Shown here piece by piece: positions 1-8,208 of a stretch of 64,000 nt of DNA (positions within the stretch are counted from its first letter, which is position 1; every line of letters begins with the position of its first letter). The notes below the pieces were generated by a model that did no database searches, was not told where the DNA came from, and saw only the letters and a list, made by a program, of their open reading frames with translations. Source of the stretch: Apostichopus japonicus (taxonomy: Eukaryota; Echinodermata; Holothuroidea; Aspidochirotida; Stichopodidae); the NCBI RefSeq assembly GCF_037975245.1, contig NC_092569.1:37400777-37464776 (forward strand), read 5' to 3'. Position numbers and translations under genes: made by a program.

Positions 1-251
1 CCCCTCCCCTCCCCTTCCTATACCCACCCGTTTCCCTCTCCCACCCCTCCCTCAACTCATTCCCCTCCCACACCTCCCACTCCCTGTCACTACCACACCC
101 CTCCCAACGCTACTCTACCACGATCCTTACCCACAACTTCATCACGCACGATCCCCCACCACCAGACCATGGCATGGTGAATGATTTATACCGTATATTC
201 AAAATGTTGGGACAATGTATTTATGAATTATTGGAAAATGGATTTGCGTAC

Positions 252-878
252 CTCGATCGCTTCCGCGACACACTTTTGTCCCCGATTCACCACAAATTCA
301 GCCAAGTCGGTTTTCCCCTCTCGTTTCTGCATTTCGGCCAAAGCCAGCAGTTCTGTCCGGGTCTTTATGTTCCGCTGAACCACCATCTGGGACACATCGA
401 ACGCGCTAAGCCGTTTGCGCTTTTTTAGTGGCGCACGTGCTGATCGTTCCCCCGATGCCTGGAGGACCCTAGAGGTACTGGCCGATGTTGTAGCTGGTGG
501 GCTGGCCCCCAGGTCCGGGTGACCTGGGCTTTGCAGGACGCCAGCGTCCTCTTTAACAACGTACTGCCATGCCGTGTAGTAATTAGCATGGGTTGAAGAG
601 AAATGCACCACAATTCCATGCTGGTTTTCTAACAGACTCTTAACTCTTAACCATCGACGTGGCCGATCAAGCTTTACCGCTATGTGATAGTGTTTGCCGC
701 CATCTTGATGGGTTTCTTGACAACATACCCATTGGATGATATGTGCCCCTACCGACTCGAACGAACTTCGTACCTGTTCTGCGAAATTTTCACGCGAAGC
801 ACATAGAGTTTCATCGGCTTGGCTATATGTTATCAAATATACCATCCGAACTTGACGTACTCCTAATGTATCAGCCAT
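252..878 (-). CDS. Rep-like HUH endonuclease, exon 1 only (partial gene, U0)
   Basis: Same exon as in U1, identical in protein. The open frame continues to 228, but the inferred splice donor ends the exon at 252. The matching SF3 exon would lie left of base 1, outside the window. Confidence 0.85.
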
Positions 879-1405
879 GATGTTGGATAATACCTGCAAT
901 ACTGAAATCTCCCGGTCCTATGTTATGAATTCTATATTAGCCTATATCTATGCATATATATGTGTGTATATAGGACTTGCTGATATCATGTGGTGATCTT
1001 TATATGTCTGGTTGCATTTACACATGACGTGTTCATCTGTCTAATAGCTAACAATTGGCCCTGAATCTCATTTACCAAATTTGGGTATTTACTGACGTGT
1101 TATACTGTCAGTGGCTGGATTATAGGTTTGAAGGTGTAAGATCTTCCTGTTGTGATGAAACGGCTGATGATGCAAGCTTATAAAATCATTCTATGAACCC
1201 TTTCCCTGGGTGGGTATTGCGACTGTCAGATGTTCTCTCACGCAGTCACGTGGTGTTGATCTACGTAGATATACGTACCGTACTGTTTCTCTATATATGT
1301 ACAATCCGAGTTTATCGAGTCGAGTGCGCCCTCCAACGTATGCTATGCACATGCGCATATGCACATGCGCCTACAATCATCTGGGCTGTTAACTAATACT
1401 GATCG

Positions 1406-1473
<68 letters not shown>

Positions 1474-1568
1474 TATATATACTATATATACTATATAACA
1501 ATGTACTATTCCTACAATGTCTAATGCCCAGTAGTAAATCCTTATGGTCCTATACTTATACACAGGCT

Positions 1569-1739
1569 TTCAGACAATCTTCGACAAAAATAGATGGGAC
1601 ACCCCACTCCCCGTATCAATGTTGCAGTTTCTGAGCGCTTTTGGCTACAACATTGAACGGGGGGAAGGGGGTGCGCTTAAGCCAATATCGCTCGTTGTTG
1701 CTCATACTGTCCTATCATTTTTGTCGAAGATTGTCTGAA
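1569..1739. mobile_element. 171-bp fold-back (MITE-like) element (U0)
   Basis: Same as the reference copy at 5224-5394; no changes seen. Confidence 0.7.
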
Positions 1740-2185
1740 TGGCTGTACAACGGTTCATTGGGGTATATATCGAGGTCTAAGCTGCCCCAAGCGTTGCGCG
1801 ATAGCAATAGTTGTTAATATTTCCTCGTAAAATTATTATAAGTTGCAATTGCTGATTAATTCGAGGAATTAGGTCGAACCTCATATTCAATAGGCACGCA
1901 TCTTTCAGCGAATAAAGCGAATAATTTCACAAGAAAAACATAATATTTTCGATCCGTTTCTTTCATTTATTTCGTATGTATCTTATACTGGTTTCTTACT
2001 GATGTTTCACATTATATGTCCTAATATATATACATATTACACTTAATTCCGTGTGAGAGGAAAATAGTAAATAGATGATAGCATGATTTTAACATAAATT
2101 CTTGAGTTTTTCTTTATAAACTCTCAGGATAAGAAAGAAGAATAATGTTAATTAGTGTCCGGTGTAAATGTTATTGTTGGGTGTG

Positions 2186-2285
2186 NNNNNNNNNNNNNNN
2201 NNNNNNNNNNNNNNNNNNNNNNNNNNNNNNNNNNNNNNNNNNNNNNNNNNNNNNNNNNNNNNNNNNNNNNNNNNNNNNNNNNNNN
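2186..2285. other. Assembly gap of 100 N in U0
   Basis: The left flank stops at GGGTGTG, immediately before where the other units have a GC-rich stretch and the poly-G run. The right flank resumes inside the right direct repeat. Aligned with U1, the gap replaces about 2.14 kb (5841-7981), including the whole transposase. The 100-N length is probably a placeholder. Confidence 0.95.
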
Positions 2286-2387
2286 CTTACTTCCGTGTGA
2301 GAGGAAATTAGTAATAAATGATAGCATGATTTTAACAGAAATTCTCGAGTTTTTCTTTATAAACTCTCAGTTTAGTGACGGTGGAAC

Positions 2388-2518
2388 CCCCTCCCCTCCC
2401 CCTCCCCTCCCCTCCCCTCCCCTCCCCTCCCCTCCCCTCCCCTCCCCTCCCCTCCCCTCCCCTCCCCTCCCCTCCCCTCCCCTCCCCTCCCCTCCCCTCC
2501 CCTCCCCTCCCCTCCCCT
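2388..2518 (+). repeat. (CCCCT)n array, about 26 copies, one interruption (U0)
   Basis: One extra C breaks the register near 2398-2402. A degenerate C-rich block with CCCCCTCCGTT repeats follows to about 2818, as in all units. Confidence 0.95.
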
Positions 2519-2713
2519 TCCCCCTCCGTTCCCCCTCCTTTCCCCTCCCCTCCTCTCCGTTCCCCCTCCGTTCCCCTCCCCTCCCCCTCCGTCCCCCTCC
2601 CCTCCGTTCCCCCTCCGTTCCCCCTCCGTTCCCCCTCCGTTCCCCTCCCCTCCCCCTCCCCTCCGTTCCCCCTCCGTTCCCCTCCCCTCCCCTCCCCATT
2701 CCCCTCTCCCCCT

Positions 2714-2818
2714 CCCCTTCCTATCCCCACCCCTTTCCCTCTCCCACCCCTCCCTCAACTCATTCCCCTCCCACACCTCCCACTCCCTGTCACTACCACA
2801 CCCCTCCCAACGCTACTC
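2714..2818 (+). repeat. C-rich direct repeat, copy A, beyond the Rep stop
   Basis: A 105-bp C-rich segment from CCCCTTCCTAT to AACGCTACTC, matching copy B (3669-3773) with two mismatches. It ends 47 bases before each Rep stop coordinate in every unit. Confidence 0.85.
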
Positions 2819-2864
2819 GACGACGTAGTTTGAATAATAGTGTAACCAAATATGGAGGGTTGGA

Positions 2865-4536
2865 TTAAGTTAGAATAAACTTGGCAAAACATGGTCCACA
2901 TGGGGGGACATCAACCTGTTCGTTGGCTTGGATTTGCGAGCGGAAGGTAAAATATCGCCATCGAACCGTCATCATCTCCGTTTCTCTTTCTTCAATTTGG
3001 CCCCCCTTTATGTATATCAGTGGATTCTTGCCAGTTGCGAACACTGGTGTTGAACCACTAAGGACAAAATCTTGCGAGAAGTGTGTTTTTGGAGCGGGTA
3101 GATGTACCATTTGACCTTCTAATAGAAGCAGGAGGTCATGCCACGGCATAATCTGCGGACTCCATCTGAAGTCATTTAGGAAAATGACTTCAGCTTTCTC
3201 AGCACCAACCCATGCGAAGCTCGTTGAAGCGGGATTGGAAAAGACTTTGAAGATTTGGGTCAGAGGCGCCAGAATAAACGTTTTGCCGCAATTCGCGGGA
3301 CCAGTTATAAAGATGTTCCGGTATTTACCCCGGCCCTTCTCGAGGACGTCGACAACAGCTCGTTTAAATGTACCGGCGGGAATATCATTCCGGCGCAGAA
3401 TGTCTTCCGCGATTGTGGACCATAGCCCGTTGCAGCCAGGTACACAGGGTTGACCTTTAAAGGAGTCCAAGATTTCCGGACGAGATTTCTTTCCTCGCTC
3501 CAGCTTACTCTCGGCGTCGTGTAGTTCCCACGCGACCTATCGAAAAAAGACCTTTATATAGTGACAAATATAGTGAATTCGAGGAATTAGGTCGAACCTA
3601 ATATTCAATAGGCACGCAATAGTTGCGTGCCCTCCCCCTCCCCCTCCCCGTTCCCCTCCCCCTCCCCTCCCCTTCCTATACCCACCCGTTTCCCTCTCCC
3701 ACCCCTCCCTCAACTCATTCCCCTCCCACACCTCCCACTCCCTGTCACTACCACACCCCTCCCAACGCTACTCTACCACGATCCTTACCCACAACTTCAT
3801 CACGCACGATCCCCCACCACCAGACCATGGCATGGTGAATGATTTATACCGTATATTCAAAATGTTGGGACAATGTATTTATGAATTATTGGAAAATGGA
3901 TTTGCGTACCTCGATCGCTTCCGCGACACACTTTTGTCCCCGATTCACCACAAATTCAGCCAAGTCGGTTTTCCCCTCTCGTTTCTGCATTTCGGCCAAA
4001 GCCAGCAGTTCTGTCCGGGTCTTTATGTTCCGCTGAACCACCATCTGGGACACATCGAACGCGCTAAGCCGTTTGCGCTTTTTTAGTGGCGCACGTGCTG
4101 ATCGTTCCCCCGATGCCTGGAGGACCCTAGAGGTACTGGCCGATGTTGTAGCTGGTGGGCTGGCCCCCAGGTCCGGGTGACCTGGGCTTTGCAGGACGCC
4201 AGCGTCCTCTTTAACAACGTACTGCCATGCCGTGTAGTAATTAGCATGGGTTGAAGAGAAATGCACCACAATTCCATGCTGGTTTTCTAACAGACTCTTA
4301 ACTCTTAACCATCGACGTGGCCGATCAAGCTTTACCGCTATGTGATAGTGTTTGCCGCCATCTTGATGGGTTTCTTGACAACATACCCATTGGATGATAT
4401 GTGCCCCTACCGACTCGAACGAACTTCGTACCTGTTCTGCGAAATTTTCACGCGAAGCACATAGAGTTTCATCGGCTTGGCTATATGTTATCAAATATAC
4501 CATCCGAACTTGACGTACTCCTAATGTATCAGCCAT
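2865..4536 (-). CDS. Rep-like protein: HUH endonuclease + SF3 helicase, two exons (U1)
   Basis: Reference copy. Exon 1 is 4536-3910 and exon 2 is 3536-2865, about 432 aa in all. Rolling-circle Rep proteins of this architecture nick and rejoin one DNA strand and unwind the template, probably in the nucleus. Numbering from the ATG at 4536: motif I YLITYSQ (14-20), metal-binding HYH (63-65), and catalytic motif III YVVK (106-109) with one tyrosine. A basic patch KKRKR (152-156) could be a nuclear signal, and a helical linker follows. Exon 2 has Walker A GPANCGKT (288-295), a Walker B-like VIFLND (326-331) and motif C around PVFATGKN (373-380). I chose the ATG because it has A at -3 and G at +4; the frame is also open for seven codons upstream. 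The gene diverges from the transposase. From memory the family resembles multicopy cnidarian proteins and CRESS-DNA Reps; no capsid gene accompanies it. The roles are inferred from motifs. Confidence 0.88.
3591..3619 (+). repeat. 29-bp junction motif, copy in the Rep intron
   Basis: The motif starts GTCGAACCT and ends AATAGGCACGCA, with one variable base (A or C) after ACCT. It occurs four times per unit: 3591 (intron), 5528 (left direct repeat), 7719 (end of transposase segment, entering the right repeat) and 7813 (right repeat). The intron copy joins a left flank like the inside of the direct repeat to a right flank like the start of the right repeat. Confidence 0.8.
3669..3773 (+). repeat. 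C-rich direct repeat, copy B, inside the Rep intron
   Basis: Second copy of the 105-bp segment, 804-908 bases above the Rep stop coordinate of each unit, within a longer C-rich stretch (about 3629-3815). Copies A and B bracket SF3 exon 2 in direct orientation. On the Rep-sense strand it is G-rich with many runs of three to five G. Confidence 0.85.
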
Positions 4537-5000
4537 GATGTTGGATAATACCTGCAATACTGAAATCTCCCGGTCCTATGTTATGAATTCTATATTAGCC
4601 TATATCTATGCATATATATGTGTGTATATAGGACTTGCTGATATCATGTGGTGATCTTTATATGTCTGGTTGCATTTACACATGACGTGTTCATCTGTCT
4701 AATAGCTAACAATTGGCCCTGAATCTCATTTACCAAATTTGGGTATTTACTGACGTGTTATACTGTCAGTGGCTGGATTATAGGTTTGAAGGTGTAAGAT
4801 CTTCCTGTTGTGATGAAACGGCTGATGATGCAAGCTTATAAAATCATTCTATGAACCCTTTCCCTGGGTGGGTATTGCGACTGTCAGATGTTCTCTCACG
4901 CAGTCACGTGGTGTTGATCTACGTAGATATACGTACCGTACTGTTTCTCTATATATGTACAATCCGAGTTTATCGAGTCGAGTGCGCCCTCCAACGTATG

Positions 5001-5028
5001 CTATGCACATGCGCATATGCACATGCGC
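5001..5028 (+). repeat. Alternating purine-pyrimidine tract (Z-DNA candidate, U1)
   Basis: Two near-identical 14-bp blocks, ATGCACATGCGCAT followed by ATGCACATGCGC, alternate purine and pyrimidine without a break for about 26 bp, roughly 40 bp before the TA tract. Conserved in all units. A structural role is speculative. Confidence 0.6.
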
Positions 5029-5067
5029 CTACAATCATCTGGGCTGTTAACTAATACTGATCGAAAT

Positions 5068-5088
5068 TATATATATATATATATATAT

Positions 5089-5128
<40 letters not shown>

Positions 5129-5152
5129 TATATATACTATATATACTATATA
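5068..5152 (+). repeat. TA microsatellite with CACTATATATAC tail (U1)
   Basis: A (TA)n tract, usually broken by one TTA, followed by three CTATATATA-like repeats. Other copies: 1410-1498, 10758-10844, 16460-16544, 22139-22224, 27810-27898, 33497-33581, 39202-39285, 44886-44972, 50549-50626, 56198-56285, 61887-61970. Length and position of the TTA break differ between units. Confidence 0.95.
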
Positions 5153-5223
5153 ACAATGTACTATTCCTACAATGTCTAATGCCCAGTAGTAAATCCTTAT
5201 GGTCCTATACTTATACACAGGCT

Positions 5224-5394
5224 TTCAGACAATCTTCGACAAAAATAGATGGGACACCCCACTCCCCGTATCAATGTTGCAGTTTCTGAGCGCTTTTGGC
5301 TACAACATTGAACGGGGGGAAGGGGGTGCGCTTAAGCCAATATCGCTCGTTGTTGCTCATACTGTCCTATCATTTTTGTCGAAGATTGTCTGAA
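5224..5394. mobile_element. 171-bp fold-back (MITE-like) element (U1 reference)
   Basis: Ends in inverted repeats starting TTCAGACAATCTTCGAC, perfect for about 23 bp and then degenerating. A second inner pair (CACCCCACTCCCC...ATCAATGTTG against CAACATTGAAC...GGGGGTG) makes most of the element able to fold back, with an unpaired stretch on the right arm. It has no coding capacity. GGCT lies close to both ends, a weak candidate for a target duplication; there is no clean TA duplication. Whether the DD34E transposase of the unit can move it is unknown. Confidence 0.7.
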
Positions 5395-5458
5395 TGGCTG
5401 TACAACGGTTCATTGGGGTATATATCGAGGTCTAAGCTGCCCCAAGCGTTGCGCGATA

Positions 5459-5782
5459 GCAATAGTTGTTAATATTTCCTCGTAAAATTATTATAAGTTG
5501 CAATTGCTGATTAATTCGAGGAATTAGGTCGAACCTCATATTCAATAGGCACGCATCTTTCAGCGAATAAAGCGAATAATTTCACAAGAAAAACATAATA
5601 TTTTCGATCCGTTTCTTTCATTTATTTCGTATGTATCTTATACTGGTTTCTTACTGATGTTTCACATTATATGTCCTAATATATATACATATTACACTTA
5701 ATTCCGTGTGAGAGGAAAATAGTAAATAGATGATAGCATGATTTTAACATAAATTCTTGAGTTTTTCTTTATAAACTCTCAG
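5459..5782 (+). repeat. Left 324-bp direct repeat flanking the transposase segment (U1)
   Basis: Begins GCAATAGTTGTTAAT and ends ATAAACTCTCAG. It matches 7744-8066 in the same orientation with about a dozen differences (roughly 96% identity). Left copies in other units: 1804-2127, 11153-11476, 16851-17174, 22531-22854, 28205-28528, 33889-34212, 39593-39916, 45279-45602, 50933-51256, 56592-56915, 62277-62600. Left copies are almost identical between units. Confidence 0.93.
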
Positions 5783-6191
5783 GATAAGAAAGAAGAATAA
5801 TGTTAATTAGTGTCCGGTGTAAATGTTATTGTTGGGTGTGGGCTGGGTGGGTTGGGGGGGGGGGCGCTTTAGGCAAGTAGGGTTTCACAATTTCAATGTG
5901 CTGCAATACAATAGCCCCAGAAAATTATGTCAGAAAGTTTAAGTGTATATATAGGTTGCCAGGGCAACCCTGGGCAGGAAGCAACTTGTGGATGTACAAT
6001 GACGGATTTCTAAATTGAGGTGTCAATACTATTGTTTAGCTTCTAAACAACGGAAAGCCGCCCATTGTATGATGCATGTAAGCCTTTAATACATCGGTTA
6101 GTGGTGTAATAATTCTCCAAAGTGTTAGTTTATAGACATATAGCCTCATTGCTACACACGAAACATCTACAACAACGACACCATTTCAAAA

Positions 6192-7299
6192 ATGGCTTCT
6201 TATTCTCTCATTTCACCGGAGAGTAAGGCATATGCGCGCCTATTGCGCGAAAGAGAAAACCTTTCAGTTCGTCAAGTTGCCAAGTTAACAGGAATTTCGA
6301 AGAGTTCGGTATCAAGGATTTGCAGTAAACGTTTATTGTGGGGCGAGGCTCTACCAAGTACTCATGGAGAGGGACCGGTTCGAAAGAGGGGGCGGCCACC
6401 CAAGTTGAGCGTTCGTCAAAAGCGTGCTATTTTGAAGGAACTTAGAAAAACAAGGAGTGAGGGACAGTTTTCTGTGAGAACTCTCAGGACAAAATGTGAG
6501 TTACATACAGTGTCGGAGAGAACAATATCTCGATTTCTCAACAAGAGTGGTTATAAGTACTATCAAGCCAGAAAGAAGGGTCTCCTATTTCCCAAGGACC
6601 TGCATCAACGCTGGAAATTCGCCAGAGGAATTAAACGGTCTCGAGGTGAGGCATTCTGGACTAAAGATATATCTTTTTATTTTGATGCCACCGCATTTAA
6701 TTATAAGAGCCACCCACGACAGCACGCAAACACTTTAAGTGGGCGTGTTTGGCGTAAGAAAAGTGAGGGATTATCATTCGGTTGCACGGCCAAAGGGAGT
6801 AAGGTCGGGAGTGGCGGAAAAGTTGTAAGGGTGTATGCCGCCATCTCATATGGAAACGGCGTGGTGTTGGCTAAACCATACCGCAAGTTAACTGGGAAGC
6901 GTTTTTTCGAAATTTATGAAAAAGGAATTCCCGGCAGTCTTCCAAAAATGTGAAGCAACCCATAACACTCCACGGATTTTTCTTCAAGATGGCGACCCTT
7001 CTCAGAACTCAAAGAAAGCTATCAAAACACTAAGTCGCATGGATGCAACCATTTTTAAGATCCCTCCTAGGAGCCCCGACTTAAATCCAATAGAAAATAT
7101 CTTCAAACTTTTGGGGGATAAACTGAAGTACGATGCCATCGAGAACAATATTGAATTTGAGACATTTCGAGCTTTCAGAAGTCGAGTTGTTACAACTCTC
7201 CTCCAGATGCCGCGTGCTATCATTGACAAAACAATCGCTTCAATGGGTAAACGAATTGATGAAATTATTCGAAGAAAAGGAGAGAGACTGAAATATTAG
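6192..7299 (+). pseudogene. Tc1/mariner-type transposase, frameshifted (U1)
   Basis: Same gene as the intact U2 copy, but with six rather than five T at 6902-6907. This shifts the frame near residue 238, between the first and second catalytic aspartates, so the DDE triad is split over two frames (6192-6953 and 6916-7299). As the other units have five T at this homopolymer, it may be a recent mutation or a sequencing error. Confidence 0.85.
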
Positions 7300-7743
7300 T
7301 ATTTTGGCTGTAATGCGCTATCCATGCTATGCTTTTATATTATGATCTGCCACATGAGGGCGGTAATCTCCCGAACTGATGGTGAACATTGTACGATTTA
7401 CCAACGATGGACCCCATGTTTTTCCCAAATTTCAGCTCCAGAATACCAATATTCCGAGTTTGGAGCACACTCAGTTACAGTTCAAGTTTCTTTAAATCAT
7501 CACGTTCGTGAAAATTGGACAAACATATACATAATCGCCGATATACGAACGGTTAACCATTTATTGACGATAAAAGGCTTTGGTTAACTTGATGCTTTTA
7601 GACTATTTCAACGGTTGACCATCCATCCACATTGACATACTGTGTAGGTCAATGGTATACCGTGCTCGGGTCAAGTGTGTATCGTGGCGGTCTTTCACTA
7701 GGATGTCAGTCGATGTCAGTCGAACCTAATATTCAATAGGCAC

Positions 7744-8066
7744 GCAATAGTTGTTAATATTTCCTCGTAAAATTATTATAAGTCGCAATTGCTGATTAAT
7801 TCGAGGAATTAGGTCGAACCTCATATTCAATAGGCACGCATCTTTCAGCGAATAAAGCGAATAATTTCACCAGAAAAAACATAATATTTTCGATTCGTTC
7901 TTTCCTTTATTTCGTATGTATCTTATACTGGTTTCTTACTGATGTATCACATTATATGTCCTAATATATATACATATTACCCTTACTTCCGTGTGAGAGG
8001 AAATTAGTAATAAATGATAGCATGATTTTAACAGAAATTCTCGAGTTTTTCTTTATAAACTCTCAG
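7744..8066 (+). repeat. Right 323-bp direct repeat flanking the transposase segment (U1)
   Basis: Marked from the left copy by AAGTCGC for AAGTTGC, CACCAG for CACAAG, ATTACCC for ATTACAC and CTCGAG for CTTGAG, among others. Right copies elsewhere: 2286-2370 (partial, after the gap), 13437-13759, 19135-19457, 24817-25139, 30489-30811, 36173-36495, 41877-42199, 47565-47887, 53219-53541, 58876-59198. Far too long for a target-site duplication. Confidence 0.93.
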
Positions 8067-8083
8067 TTTAGTGACGGTGGAAC

Positions 8084-8208
8084 CCCCTCCCCTCCCCTCC
8101 CCTCCCCTCCCCTCCCCTCCCCTCCCCTCCCCTCCCCTCCCCTCCCCTCCCCTCCCCTCCCCTCCCCTCCCCTCCCCTCCCCTCCCCTCCCCTCCCCTCC
8201 CCTCCCCT
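8084..8208 (+). repeat. (CCCCT)n array, 25 copies (U1)
   Basis: Uninterrupted pentamer array. The minus strand reads (AGGGG)n and could form G-quadruplexes; it lies just past the Rep stop of U2 and between two convergent genes, where it might hinder or terminate transcription or replication. That role is inference. Confidence 0.95.

Larger units (their letters stand above)
1..2864. repeat. Tandem unit U0 (partial, contains assembly gap)
   Basis: The window opens inside the C-rich block of the Rep intron. U0 then carries Rep exon 1, the spacer with TA tract and fold-back element, the left direct repeat, the N gap, the end of the right direct repeat and the C-rich array. Compared with U1, about 2.1 kb including the transposase is hidden in the gap. 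Confidence 0.95.
3537..3909 (-). other. Inferred 373-nt intron of the Rep gene (U1 reference)
   Basis: On the minus strand the donor reads GAG|GTACGC and the acceptor TTTTTTCGATAG|GTCGCG, preceded by a pyrimidine tract. Both junctions are phase 0. Without splicing, exon 1 meets a stop six codons past the donor, and an in-frame TAG lies exactly at the acceptor, so the exon 2 frame opens only at the proposed junction. The intron holds a C-rich block (G-rich on the transcribed minus strand) and a copy of the junction motif. The same sites recur in every unit, 672-1044 bases above each Rep stop coordinate. No transcript was available to confirm splicing. Confidence 0.8.
4537..6191. other. Divergent spacer between Rep and transposase starts (U1 reference)
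   Basis: No credible gene was seen in these 1.65 kb. In order it holds: an AT-rich stretch just above the Rep ATG with TATA-like sequence for leftward transcription (about 4595-4630); a plus-oriented TATAAAA at 4837-4843 with no gene close behind; a perfect 12-bp palindrome ATCTACGTAGAT (4917-4928); an alternating purine-pyrimidine tract; the TA microsatellite; the fold-back element; the left direct repeat; the poly-G run; and a GTTGCC-AG-GGCAAC dyad near 5957-5970, preceded by TATATATA about 240 bp before the transposase ATG. Promoter roles are inferred only. The same layout recurs in every unit; 879-2185 is the U0 equivalent, ending at the gap. Confidence 0.6.

Noticed and set aside
174-428. 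84-aa and 65-aa plus-strand frames, and a 64-aa minus frame, overlapping Rep exon 1 in each unit
   Set aside because: Antisense or alternate-frame shadows of the HUH exon with no recognisable domain.
1193-1634. Plus-strand frames of 60-125 aa across the purine-pyrimidine tract, TA tract and fold-back element
   Set aside because: They encode mostly Tyr-Ile repeats from TA and change with microsatellite length.
2388-2518. (CCCCT)n as telomere repeats
   Set aside because: It is internal to each unit, short, always in the same place and flanked by degenerate C-rich sequence, so a simple microsatellite is the better explanation.
2332-2868. Long proline-serine-leucine-rich (plus) and glycine-arginine-glutamate-rich (minus) open frames in the C-rich block of every unit
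   Set aside because: They are translations of (CCCCT)n in several frames at once; length follows the microsatellite and no frame is preferred.
6106-6114. Minus-strand AATTATTAC matching the loose CRESS-origin nonamer, and plus-strand ACATATTAC in the right direct repeat
   Set aside because: The first is not in a stem-loop and lies close to the transposase start; the second misses one fixed position. Short matches are expected by chance in AT-rich DNA.
7324-7587. 87-aa plus-strand frame after the transposase, repeated in each unit
   Set aside because: No start context, domain or composition typical of a protein; probably 3' flank of the transposase. Its conservation is explained by array homogeneity.
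5783-7743. Transposase segment as a complete autonomous Tc1/mariner element
   Set aside because: I found no terminal inverted repeats and no TA duplication at its edges on either strand; only the long direct repeats bound it.
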